Positions 8,451-16,217 of a stretch of 37,820 bases of DNA are shown in pieces. The notes beneath the pieces were generated by a model. That model saw nothing but the letters and a program-made list of their open reading frames with translations, was not told the origin of the DNA and did no database searches. Within the stretch, counting starts at the first letter, position 1. The number at the start of each line of letters is the position of its first letter. Source of the DNA: Limosilactobacillus gastricus DSM 16045 (GTDB taxonomy: Bacteria; Bacillota; Bacilli; Lactobacillales; Lactobacillaceae); assembly GCF_001434365.1 (NCBI RefSeq), contig NZ_AZFN01000020.1:1-37820 (forward strand), written 5' to 3'. The position numbers and the translations under genes are program-made.

Positions 8451-9719
8451 ATGAAACATTCACAAAGTGTCTTTAAGAATCCTTTTTATATCCAGGCATC
8501 GCTTAGCCTACTTTTCTTCTTCACGGCTTGGGGAATCTGGTGGTCGTTCTTCCAGATTTGGTTAACGACTAGATTGGGCTTCTCTGGGGCTCAAGTGGGG
8601 ACAATTTATACTTTTGATTCGGCCATTACTCTGGTTTTAATGTTTATCTATGGCTCCATCCAAGATAAATTAGGCCTGAAGCGCAAATTATTAATTGTCA
8701 TCACTATTTTAGAAATGCTGTTAGGACCTTTCTTCACCTGGATCTATGCCCCTATGCTGAAAAGCAACTTCTTATTAGGAGCAATCGCAGGATCCTTTTA
8801 TCTGTCTTTAGCCTTTCTAGCTGCTTCACCAACTTTTGAAGCATTAGCCGAACGGATGAGTCGGCGCTATGGATTCGAATATGGTCAGGCTCGATCATGG
8901 GGATCCTTTGGTTACGCCGTCGCTGCCCTGTGTGCGGGTTACCTGTTCACCATTAGTCCCTATATTGTTTTCTGGTTATCTAGCGTCGTGAGTTGCTTGA
9001 CTTTGCTCTTGTTAACCTTAGGACGAACGAAAAATCCAACTATCATTAACCAATATGAAGATAAGGCCGAAGAAGTTAAAGAAGCCGACAAACCATCTTT
9101 TAAAGAGATCCTTCACGTCTTTAAATTGGCTGATCTTTGGAAATTGGTAATTTTGATTATCTTAAGTGGATCCTTTTATACCGTATTCGATCAACAAATG
9201 TTTCCCGAATTTTTCACCCAATTCTTCAAGACCCAAGCTGTTGGCGACACTGCTTATGGAATTTTAAATTCTATTGAAGTTTTCTTAGAGGCTATTATGA
9301 TGGCTTGGGTCCCCTGGTTGATGAAAAAGATCGGTGTCCGGCGCACCGTTTTAATCGGCATCACCGTCATGTTTATCCGAATCGGTGCGTGTGGACTAGT
9401 CACGAATCCGCTTGGTATCTCCTGCGTTAAGCTTCTGCACGCACCAGAAACCGCAATTTTTGCCTTAGCCATCTTTCGTTACATTACCTTGCACTTTGAC
9501 ACGCGCCTTTCGGCCACCATGTACATGGTTGTCAGCCAAATTGCTGGTCAGGTAGGGCAAATCATTTTTTCAACCCCTTTGGGTTCGCTCCACGATGAAA
9601 TTGGCTACCGATCAACCTTCCTGGTAATTTCCGGAATTGTCTTTTTAGCCTTAATCTTCGCCTTCTTTATCTTAAAGGGTGATCATCAAGACGTTAACGG
9701 TCAACCTATGGATGCTTAA
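8451..9719 (+). CDS. cscB: CscB/LacY-type sucrose:H+ symporter
   Basis: A 422-residue, 12-helix oligosaccharide:H+ symporter. The match to E. coli CscB is clear as remembered: QDKLGLK, FEYGxARxWGSFGYA, VFDQQMFPEF. All six residues essential in LacY have counterparts. E126 lies in FEALAER, R144 in GQARSWG, E269 in IEVFLEA, R302 in VMFIRIG, and H322 and E325 in KLLHAPETA. A functional sugar/H+ symporter is therefore expected. Sucrose specificity rests on CscB similarity and the GH32 partner; raffinose or other oligosaccharides remain possible. LacY-family permeases are less common in lactobacilli than PTS or GPH carriers, so lateral origin is possible. Confidence 0.88.
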   Translation: MKHSQSVFKNPFYIQASLSLLFFFTAWGIWWSFFQIWLTTRLGFSGAQVGTIYTFDSAITLVLMFIYGSIQDKLGLKRKLLIVITILEMLLGPFFTWIYAPMLKSNFLLGAIAGSFYLSLAFLAASPTFEALAERMSRRYGFEYGQARSWGSFGYAVAALCAGYLFTISPYIVFWLSSVVSCLTLLLLTLGRTKNPTIINQYEDKAEEVKEADKPSFKEILHVFKLADLWKLVILIILSGSFYTVFDQQMFPEFFTQFFKTQAVGDTAYGILNSIEVFLEAIMMAWVPWLMKKIGVRRTVLIGITVMFIRIGACGLVTNPLGISCVKLLHAPETAIFALAIFRYITLHFDTRLSATMYMVVSQIAGQVGQIIFSTPLGSLHDEIGYRSTFLVISGIVFLALIFAFFILKGDHQDVNGQPMDA

Positions 9720-9739
9720 TAAATTAACTTAGATTAAAA

Positions 9740-9777
9740 AGAGGGTGAGAAGAAATGCTAACATTTCTTCTCACCCT
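9740..9777. terminator. Terminator after the sucrose symporter gene
   Basis: GGGTGAGAAGAAATG-CTAA-CATTTCTTCTCACCC is a perfect 15-bp stem, followed on plus by TTATTGCTTTT and flanked on minus by TTTTTAAT. It lies between convergent genes and may work in both directions. Confidence 0.8.
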
Positions 9778-9921
9778 TATTGCTTTTGTTCACACTCATA
9801 ATTACGGTCAAAAAGCGCGCCCACGAGTCTTACTACGAACTCACGTCGGTCCGTTTCATACCAACATTCGTTCTAGGTTAGCCCTATAGGACGCCTGATT
9901 GCTTTTTTCCCAGCTTCTTGC
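9778..9921. other. Unassigned intergenic segment
   Basis: About 140 bases between convergent genes, with no ORF that has an SD. It is more GC-rich than other intergenic DNA here, with GCGCGCCCACGAG near 9816 and a CCTATAGG palindrome near 9885. It begins with AAAAAGC and ends with GCTTTTTT, which could close a long stem. I do not recognise a known RNA family. Confidence 0.3.
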
Positions 9922-10800
9922 TTAATTCGTCCAGATCTGATTAAAGCGCTCATCCATTGGCAATTCAAATGTCCGTTGCTCTTCGCTAAAGGGATCGACA
10001 AAGGCTAAACTAAAGGCCTGAAGCAATTGATGATCGACGATTGAACAATCACCACCATATAAAGCATCCCCAACAATTGGATACCCAATCGAGCTCAAAT
10101 GAACCCTGATCTGGTGGGTCCGACCACTATGTAGTTGCAATCTAACTAATGAATAGTCACCTTTAGTCTCTTCAACCCAATATTCTGTTTCAGCCTTTTG
10201 CCCATCGGGGTCAACCACTCGTTGGGCTTGTCCAACAACCCGCGCGATCGGACTGGTGATCAATTGATGGGTCTCCGGCAATCTTCCCTGCACCACCGCC
10301 AAATATTCTTTTAGCATTTGATGAGTCTGGACTTGCGGTGAGATCATACTAGTTGCTACATTATGTTTGGCGATCAACATTAACCCACTCGTATATCGAT
10401 CCAAGCGGGTCACTAGATGGGGCCGTTGATCAGGCGACTGCCCCTGTCTTAAATAACCAGTCACTCGATTTAAGATGGTGTCAGTTGGTTGTGTAGGTCC
10501 GGGCACTGATGAGACACCCGCCGGTTTATTAACAACTAACCAGTTATCGTCCTCATACACTACTGATAAGTCAGCTGTGCTAACTTGCACCGTCGGATCA
10601 ATCGGTTCTGGTTGGACCTTAATGGTTAGGGGTTGATTAGGTAAAATTTTGGTTGTTGGGCGCACTGGTCGATGATCAACTAAAAATTCCCCTTGACCAT
10701 TCTTAATATCATTAAATAAGCGATGGCCCATTCCCAAGGAATGCAAATACTGCTTGATTTTAATTGGTTCCGTGCCTCGATAAACCCAGGTATTTTCCAT
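9922..10800 (-). CDS. RluA-family pseudouridine synthase
   Basis: A 292-residue protein with an S4-like N-terminal region and an RluA catalytic domain. TRLDRYTSGL (131-140) carries the catalytic Asp134, and GRTHQIRVH is the downstream family motif. Such enzymes isomerise specific uridines of rRNA or tRNA. The paralogue type (RluA, RluC or RluD, or the B. subtilis YjbO/YlyB/YhcT types) cannot be settled by eye. AAGGAG lies 9 bases before the ATG. The gene is separated from its upstream neighbour by a strong hairpin. Confidence 0.92.
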   Translation of the reverse strand: MENTWVYRGTEPIKIKQYLHSLGMGHRLFNDIKNGQGEFLVDHRPVRPTTKILPNQPLTIKVQPEPIDPTVQVSTADLSVVYEDDNWLVVNKPAGVSSVPGPTQPTDTILNRVTGYLRQGQSPDQRPHLVTRLDRYTSGLMLIAKHNVATSMISPQVQTHQMLKEYLAVVQGRLPETHQLITSPIARVVGQAQRVVDPDGQKAETEYWVEETKGDYSLVRLQLHSGRTHQIRVHLSSIGYPIVGDALYGGDCSIVDHQLLQAFSLAFVDPFSEEQRTFELPMDERFNQIWTN

Positions 10801-10821
10801 TATGTTCGACTCCTTACTAAT

Positions 10822-10852
10822 AGAGGCTGGTGAAATAACTTCACCAGCCTCT
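10822..10852. terminator. Intergenic hairpin, possible terminator
   Basis: AGAGGCTGGTGAA-ATAAC-TTCACCAGCCTCT is a perfect 13-bp stem between two minus-strand genes. No T-run follows on minus, so it may be a processing or stability hairpin for the upstream transcript rather than a canonical terminator. Confidence 0.5.
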
Positions 10853-10896
10853 TTGGCTAATTTAAGGTTATCTAAAATCTAACTCAAAGACAACCA

Positions 10897-11481
10897 CTAC
10901 TTTTGCTGAAATTCAGCTTGTAAGTAATCATACAGCATCGCATGTTGCATCTCTTGAGTATCAACCCCAAGTTGTTCAGCAATCGCAAAAGCATATGCCA
11001 TTGCTGTAGCTGGCCCCCGACTAGTGATTAAATGCCGTTGATCGTCGACGACCGTTATATCTTCGTGGAAACGAGCACTCGGTTCCTCTGACAAGATCAC
11101 TTGATCAAACCCAGGGAAACAAGTAAAATCAGCGTCTTTAAATAGCCCATAGCGTGCAAAAGCAATTGGCGCCGCACACATAGCTGCATTCCACTTACCA
11201 TCATTTTGCCGTTGCACCATGATAGATTTTAATGCTTTATGATCACGGAGCCTTTCAGCACCCCCGCGACCACCAGGAAAGGCGACTACATCCGCTGTCA
11301 ACAAGTCATCAGAAACAACCGCATCACAAGTTAAGGCAATTTGATGGGCCCCCATGACTTGTCGATCAGTTAAACCGACCATTTTCGTCGGAATTTCTAA
11401 TCGCCGTAGAACATCTACGACCGTTAACCCTTCGACTTCTTCACAACCATCCGCAAAAATTACGGCTACTTCTTTTGCCAT
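10897..11481 (-). CDS. DJ-1/PfpI family protein
   Basis: A 194-residue flavodoxin-like protein of the DJ-1/YajL group. NAAMCAAPIA carries the nucleophile-elbow Cys102, and Glu15 in DGCEEVEG is the family's conserved glutamate. AFPGGRGG is the typical strand-turn. Family members handle oxidised cysteine, glyoxal or methylglyoxal damage, or chaperone duty; which applies here is unknown. The gene lies 9 bases downstream of an alpha/beta hydrolase gene and is probably co-transcribed with it. Confidence 0.88.
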   Translation of the reverse strand: MAKEVAVIFADGCEEVEGLTVVDVLRRLEIPTKMVGLTDRQVMGAHQIALTCDAVVSDDLLTADVVAFPGGRGGAERLRDHKALKSIMVQRQNDGKWNAAMCAAPIAFARYGLFKDADFTCFPGFDQVILSEEPSARFHEDITVVDDQRHLITSRGPATAMAYAFAIAEQLGVDTQEMQHAMLYDYLQAEFQQK

Positions 11482-11490
11482 CAGATCCTC

Positions 11491-12420
11491 CTATCCGATA
11501 AAGTCTGCAATTTCTTTAATCACATGTTGACCTTCTGGGGTTGGGTAAATCGGGTAATCATGAAACATCTGTTGCCCAATCTGCAAATCTACTGAAACAT
11601 GTTGTTGACGTAAATTTTCTGCAAATCGCAAGCAATCCGGATACATAATCTCCTTATCACCAACAAAAATTTGAACTGGAACCTCCGGCGTCCAATCAGC
11701 TTCGACTGGACTTAAGCGGGGATCATTTTGCTCCCACTCGCCTTGCCAGCGTTGACCGACGCGTTGTAGACCGGCAACCGATAAGTAAACATCCGATTTT
11801 TCATAATCAGAAATTGCTGAGTTGGCTAAACTCAAATCTAACCAAGGTGAAATCAAGACCAATTGATTCGGTAACAACAAATTTTGATCAATTAAGGTAC
11901 TCACGAACCCAGCCGCAAGACCACCGCCAGCTGAATCGCCCAGCATCGTGGTAGGAACATGCCGATCAAGATCTAATAAATGCTCGTAAAATTTTCTGAC
12001 CCAAGGATAGGCCACTGGCCCCCCGCCTTGAGCAATGGTGGGGACAATTGGCGCATAAATTTGGGCCTTAGTCGCCTGGGCGAGTTGATCTAAAAAGTTC
12101 CAATGCTCCTTAGTCGGCCACTCGGCATATTCACCACCACAAAAGTATACTAGCCGTTTCGCGGGTCGTAATTGTTGATTTAAAACAATATAGTACAGCC
12201 CCTCAAAAGCCTTGATTTCATGATTAACATGAAAATGAGTTCCCTTCGGAAAGGCAAATGGTTTCTTGACCTTAGCAGCTTGCTGATTTAGATACACGGC
12301 TAATTTCGATGGATCTTCAAACTGACGCTTAATTCCCGATAATTGAATTCCTAATTCTACCATGTTGGCCTTGGGTGAACGGTGTCGTGGCTTGGTTAAC
12401 ACTTGTTTTTTTAGTTTCAT
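11491..12420 (-). CDS. Alpha/beta hydrolase, HSL (abhydrolase_3) type
   Basis: A 309-residue cytoplasmic esterase/lipase-like protein. The nucleophile elbow GDSAGGG places Ser163, and YFCGGEYAEWP (92-102) takes the place of the HGGG oxyanion motif of hormone-sensitive lipase-type esterases. The acid lies near VGDKEIMYP and the His in MFHDYP, completing a triad. The start is set at MKLKKQV, with AAGGA about 10 bases upstream; an in-frame ATG seven codons earlier lacks an SD. The substrate is unknown. It heads a two-gene unit with the DJ-1 protein. Confidence 0.85.
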   Translation of the reverse strand: MKLKKQVLTKPRHRSPKANMVELGIQLSGIKRQFEDPSKLAVYLNQQAAKVKKPFAFPKGTHFHVNHEIKAFEGLYYIVLNQQLRPAKRLVYFCGGEYAEWPTKEHWNFLDQLAQATKAQIYAPIVPTIAQGGGPVAYPWVRKFYEHLLDLDRHVPTTMLGDSAGGGLAAGFVSTLIDQNLLLPNQLVLISPWLDLSLANSAISDYEKSDVYLSVAGLQRVGQRWQGEWEQNDPRLSPVEADWTPEVPVQIFVGDKEIMYPDCLRFAENLRQQHVSVDLQIGQQMFHDYPIYPTPEGQHVIKEIADFIG

Positions 12421-12502
12421 CGACCAACATCCTTCTTTCATGCAAGTATTTATTCTTATTTAATTCTAACACAATCTTGCTTGCATAAAATTTAAGCTTT
12501 CC

Positions 12503-13840
12503 TTAATTAGTATGGCGCCATTTGGGATCCGTCAGTACCCGCGCCGCCGTTAAGCCCAGCGGCAAAAAGACCATCACTTGAATTGCCTTCATCATCCATT
12601 CCGCACTGGTACCGACATTCATCATACCAAAATTATAAACTGCTCGATAAAGATACAGACCCGGTACCATGATGACAATTGAGGGAATCGTTATCGAAAT
12701 CCGGGGATAACCAACCCGCCGCCGGATAATTGAAGCTAATAATCCCGCCGTTAATGCGCCTAAAAAGGCCGCCGCACCCGCTAGAATTTGATGATCAACG
12801 AGGGTTAGTCGCAAAGTATTCGCAATGGCCCCGATCAAGCCCGCTACACTGGCCATCCGCACCGAACTATTGAACATAATGGAAAAGCCAAATACCCCAA
12901 AGAAACTACAAATCAACCGTAAGATCATTAAGAGGGCTGGTGACATGGTGATGGCGATGAAATTTTCGGGTTTTAAGCCTACGATGACAGCCATTAGCCA
13001 CCCTACTAGGGTCCCCACCAAAATAATTAAAATCGCATAGGATAAGCGTTCCAAACCGGAGCGCATATCTAATTTCGACATATCCAAGCCACTAGTAATA
13101 AATGGAAATCCCGGGATGATAAATAGCATAGCTCCAATATAACCAGCCTCATGGCGACCACTAACTTGAAAGAGTGCATGAATCAAATAAAAAGCTCCGG
13201 CATAACACAGACAAGCCACCGCCACAGCAATTGAAACACAGACTAAGAGCATCATCTTCCGTGCAATCAATTGACGGCGAATAAAATTCCCAATACCGGC
13301 CCCAATAAAAGAACACAACATTTCAATCGGTCCACCGCCTAGCAAAAACACGAAGGCGGCACAGGCTAAACCAGCTGCCAAACCTTGATGGATGGCAGTA
13401 TAAGAGCTTTTTTCTTTTTCAATTTGTGAGAGACGATCATGAATCTCGGGCACAGTCCATTGACGATTAGATAATTCAATTTCTTTTACTAAACCTTCTA
13501 ACCGATTTAATCTCGTCATATTCACACCTGATGATGGTAAGGATAAGACTTGCGTATAACTGTGAGCCCCTTCCACACAAGTGTATTCAATCGTCATTAA
13601 GCCAATATCGGCCGTACAGGTCAAGCCTAAGGAACGGGCGACAATATTCATGGCATCCCGGACCCGCCATGACCCGGTTCCGCAGGCTAAAATCATTAAG
13701 CCAATGCGGCCCACCGTCACGGTCCGCTCAATTAATGCGGCCTTTTTAGCCGGAACATCATCATTACTTTGCACAAACTGTTCCCATGGCATCTCCATAT
13801 GTTGACGATATTCTTCGGTTTGATTTTCTGTTGCAGTCAT
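12503..13840 (-). CDS. ThrE-type threonine/serine exporter family protein
   Basis: A 445-residue membrane protein combining the two domains of the ThrE family. The soluble/N-terminal DUF1212 part contains the GTGSWRVRDAMN region near residue 45, followed by five or so hydrophobic helices. The C-terminal DUF3815 part adds about five more. Many Firmicutes split these into two genes; here they are fused, as in Corynebacterium ThrE. The predicted role is export of Thr/Ser or small related metabolites. The start is chosen at MTATENQ: a G-rich SD (AAGGGGG) lies upstream and the gene then begins 16 bases after the LysR gene. A start 17 codons earlier would overlap that gene. Confidence 0.82.
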   Translation of the reverse strand: MTATENQTEEYRQHMEMPWEQFVQSNDDVPAKKAALIERTVTVGRIGLMILACGTGSWRVRDAMNIVARSLGLTCTADIGLMTIEYTCVEGAHSYTQVLSLPSSGVNMTRLNRLEGLVKEIELSNRQWTVPEIHDRLSQIEKEKSSYTAIHQGLAAGLACAAFVFLLGGGPIEMLCSFIGAGIGNFIRRQLIARKMMLLVCVSIAVAVACLCYAGAFYLIHALFQVSGRHEAGYIGAMLFIIPGFPFITSGLDMSKLDMRSGLERLSYAILIILVGTLVGWLMAVIVGLKPENFIAITMSPALLMILRLICSFFGVFGFSIMFNSSVRMASVAGLIGAIANTLRLTLVDHQILAGAAAFLGALTAGLLASIIRRRVGYPRISITIPSIVIMVPGLYLYRAVYNFGMMNVGTSAEWMMKAIQVMVFLPLGLTAARVLTDPKWRHTN

Positions 13841-13856
13841 GCCCGTCGTTTCCCCC

Positions 13857-14741
13857 TTAACTGAAATCAATGGCTTTGAAATCTTCGACAATATTCTGTT
13901 CTTCCGGACTCATCACATAACTTTGGCGAATCACTAACGAAATATAAAATTTGATCGGAACTTCATCCGTCAGTTCAATTACCTTAATCCCCGGTTCGTT
14001 CCGAACCGCTTGCTCGACCATTAAACTGATTCCGTAATTTTGCCGCACCAATTCTTTGACCCAGGAAATATCGGGAATGCGATAGACCGCAATTGATGGT
14101 TTCACTCCCGTATAATCACAATAAGTCTGAAAAGCCAGCTGATGAATATATTGTTGATCAAAATTAATAAACCGTTCCTGACCTAACTGGGCAAAGGTAA
14201 GCCGATCGTATTGGGCTAGGGGATGATGTTCACTAACAATTAATTTAAAGGGTAAGGCGGCTAAAGGATAAGCCGTAATTTGTGAAATGTGTAAGGGCTC
14301 CGTGGAAGCAATCAGGGCTAAATCTAAATGACCTTTGGTGACTTCAGTTAATAGTTCGTGTGATCCCATCGAGATAATTTTTAGCCGCTTTAATAATTGC
14401 GGCTGTAATTTCTCAACCACTTGCGAAATTACCATTTTTCCAATAATCGGCGGGATCCCAATTTGAATTTGCCGGTGCTTAGAACGTTCAATTTCTTGAT
14501 GAGTCGTCGATAATTGGCCCAGCATCACCTTCGCATTTTCGTACAACAAAATCCCACTCCGAGTGATCATATCATCACGATGATTCCGCTCGGAATTAAC
14601 TAATTTGGTTTGAAATTCTTTTTCCAGGCGTTGAACGGCTTGGGTAATCGTTGGTTGGGAAACCTTAAAAGCCTTCGCAACTTGGGTATAATTTCTCAAT
14701 TCGACTAATTCAATAAAATATTTTAGATCCCGACTATTCAT
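13857..14741 (-). CDS. LysR-family transcriptional regulator (MleR-like)
   Basis: A 294-residue LTTR. The winged-helix domain (residues 1-60) shows the helix-turn-helix YTQVAKAFKVSQPTITQAVQRLE, and a periplasmic-binding-protein-like effector domain follows (about 90-290). The N-terminus MNSRDLKYFIELVE resembles MleR, the malolactic regulator of lactic acid bacteria, but no malolactic enzyme gene is present here. It lies upstream of, and is probably co-transcribed with, the ThrE-type exporter. Control of that exporter or of organic-acid genes is inference. AAGGAGGG precedes the ATG. Confidence 0.87.
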   Translation of the reverse strand: MNSRDLKYFIELVELRNYTQVAKAFKVSQPTITQAVQRLEKEFQTKLVNSERNHRDDMITRSGILLYENAKVMLGQLSTTHQEIERSKHRQIQIGIPPIIGKMVISQVVEKLQPQLLKRLKIISMGSHELLTEVTKGHLDLALIASTEPLHISQITAYPLAALPFKLIVSEHHPLAQYDRLTFAQLGQERFINFDQQYIHQLAFQTYCDYTGVKPSIAVYRIPDISWVKELVRQNYGISLMVEQAVRNEPGIKVIELTDEVPIKFYISLVIRQSYVMSPEEQNIVEDFKAIDFS

Positions 14742-14779
14742 CTACCATCCCTCCTTACTCAGGGCTTAATATCCTTGTT

Positions 14780-14809
14780 ATTATAAAGCTAATCAAGCCT
14801 GCATTTCAA
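14780..14809 (-). promoter_or_regulatory. Promoter of the LysR-exporter unit
   Basis: Minus-strand TTGAAA (14804-14809) and TATAAT (14780-14785) are spaced 18 bases, upstream of the LysR SD. The -35 box overlaps the stop codon of the preceding hydrolase gene. Confidence 0.6.
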
Positions 14810-15594
14810 TCTAAGCTTTGTATGAAATTCCTAATAGCTTCATTAAAGATTGCTGGCTGCTCAGCCATCGGACAATGACCACTTTGTCTAACTACAACAT
14901 GTTGCAAGCACGCGTTTTGCGCTTTTAATACTTCTACAAAATCCCCGTTAAAATAAGGACTATGTTGACCAGTAACCAAAAGGGTTGGCGTAGTAGTTGT
15001 CACCAACCCGGCTCGCCAATCCTGGCGAGCATGATCATAGAGTAAAGGCAGGTGGTCACGCCGATCAAAAGGAAATTGGGCTTTGACGATTGCTAATTGA
15101 TTTAAGACCTTTGAGTCCAGTCCTTGATAGGTTTCAGAAACGTTTCCCCTTGTTTGCAGTAACAGACGGTAATTAGCCCTGGTGGCCCCACAATATCCAT
15201 ATGCCCAAGTCGGACTACTAATCATTTTCGGTGATTGATCAATCGCAATCACCCCGCGTAGATCAATCTCGGGATAAAGCTGCATTAGACCGTAAATGAT
15301 ACTAGCCCCCATTGAATGCCCCATCAAAATTGGCCGATCTAATTGGTAAGATTGTAAAAATTCTGCTAAATCATCAACGAGTGTTCTAACCTTGGTTAAG
15401 TGTGGATCTCGACTTGATGCCCCGTGATCCCGAAGATCATAGCTAATCCCCATTAAGGATAATTGGTCAATCAATGGCCATTGATCCGTCCAGATCTGTT
15501 GGTAACCTCCAAAGCCATGGATCATAACTAGCGGAATTCCATTTCCTTCTCGATGAATATTCAACCGCTTACCATCACGTAATTTAATTGTCAC
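14806..15594 (-). CDS. Alpha/beta hydrolase at the 3' end of the citrate lyase cluster
   Basis: A 262-residue alpha/beta hydrolase: oxyanion HGFGGY at 26-31, nucleophile Ser94 in GHSMGAS, and catalytic His240 in SGHCPM. It starts with GTG overlapping the citX stop by four bases (GTGA), with GAAGGGG upstream, so it is translationally coupled to citX. In many citrate lyase operons citG follows citX; here this hydrolase takes that position. It cannot substitute for CitG by fold. A thioesterase or esterase role connected to citrate metabolism is a guess from position. Confidence 0.85.
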   Translation of the reverse strand: MTIKLRDGKRLNIHREGNGIPLVMIHGFGGYQQIWTDQWPLIDQLSLMGISYDLRDHGASSRDPHLTKVRTLVDDLAEFLQSYQLDRPILMGHSMGASIIYGLMQLYPEIDLRGVIAIDQSPKMISSPTWAYGYCGATRANYRLLLQTRGNVSETYQGLDSKVLNQLAIVKAQFPFDRRDHLPLLYDHARQDWRAGLVTTTTPTLLVTGQHSPYFNGDFVEVLKAQNACLQHVVVRQSGHCPMAEQPAIFNEAIRNFIQSLD

Positions 15595-16133
15595 TGGAGA
15601 GCCCCTTCAATTAGTTCAGCAACCTTGGCTTGTAGTTCAGCCACCGTATGTCGTCGTGACCGACCACAATCTTTAGCTAAGCGACCACAAATCAAGCAGG
15701 TTCGCGCTGGCAAATTTAAATCTGCTCGTGAGATTGACCGCGTTTGCGATCCCTCTTGATATATGACGTCCATATCTAAGAGTCGGTGATCAGCTGAATC
15801 TTCTTCAAACTGACTTGTTAATTTCTTGGCAGCTTTAGGATCAGCATGTAGCTGATAAAAACTTTCGGGACCCGTTACAGATCCCAAATCCATTAAGGCC
15901 AATTTATAAGGCCAACCTTGCGCTTTTAAGACCATCTCAAATTGACGATTAACTTTTTCAAAATATTGACGAATAGTTGGCCCGTTTTTGACGGGGCCCG
16001 GAATATTCAACTTAATAGCAATGACGGTAGGATACCCATCCGTTAAAAAGCTGGCTTGCAATTTAACCCGTCGGTCTCGATTAGCCAAAACCTGCTCAAT
16101 GTTGACCGCTGGGGATTGGTTAAAAATTTCCAT
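15591..16133 (-). CDS. citX: CitX, apo-citrate lyase phosphoribosyl-dephospho-CoA transferase
   Basis: A 180-residue enzyme that attaches the phosphoribosyl-dephospho-CoA prosthetic group to the Ser of CitD. The nucleotide-binding HRLLDMDV motif and the C-terminal Cys/His segment RTCLICGRLAKDCGRSRRH are family hallmarks. It is a stand-alone CitX, not the CitXG fusion. It is separated from citF by 84 bases that contain a terminator-like hairpin, so it may be expressed at a lower level than citMCDEF. Confidence 0.9.
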   Translation of the reverse strand: MEIFNQSPAVNIEQVLANRDRRVKLQASFLTDGYPTVIAIKLNIPGPVKNGPTIRQYFEKVNRQFEMVLKAQGWPYKLALMDLGSVTGPESFYQLHADPKAAKKLTSQFEEDSADHRLLDMDVIYQEGSQTRSISRADLNLPARTCLICGRLAKDCGRSRRHTVAELQAKVAELIEGALQ

Positions 16134-16173
16134 GACAATTCCTCTTTTTAAATAATGCTTCTATCATACAACA

Positions 16174-16210
16174 AAAAGCCCCTAAGCATTCACCTAGAAT
16201 GTTTAGGGAC
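16174..16210 (-). terminator. Terminator-like hairpin between citF and citX
   Basis: On minus, TCCCTAAACATTC pairs with GAATGCTTAGGGG around TAGGT, followed by CTTTTTG. It would stop or thin out transcription after citF. A TATGAT sequence just downstream could give citX its own weak promoter. Confidence 0.75.
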
Positions 16211-16217
16211 TTAATAG

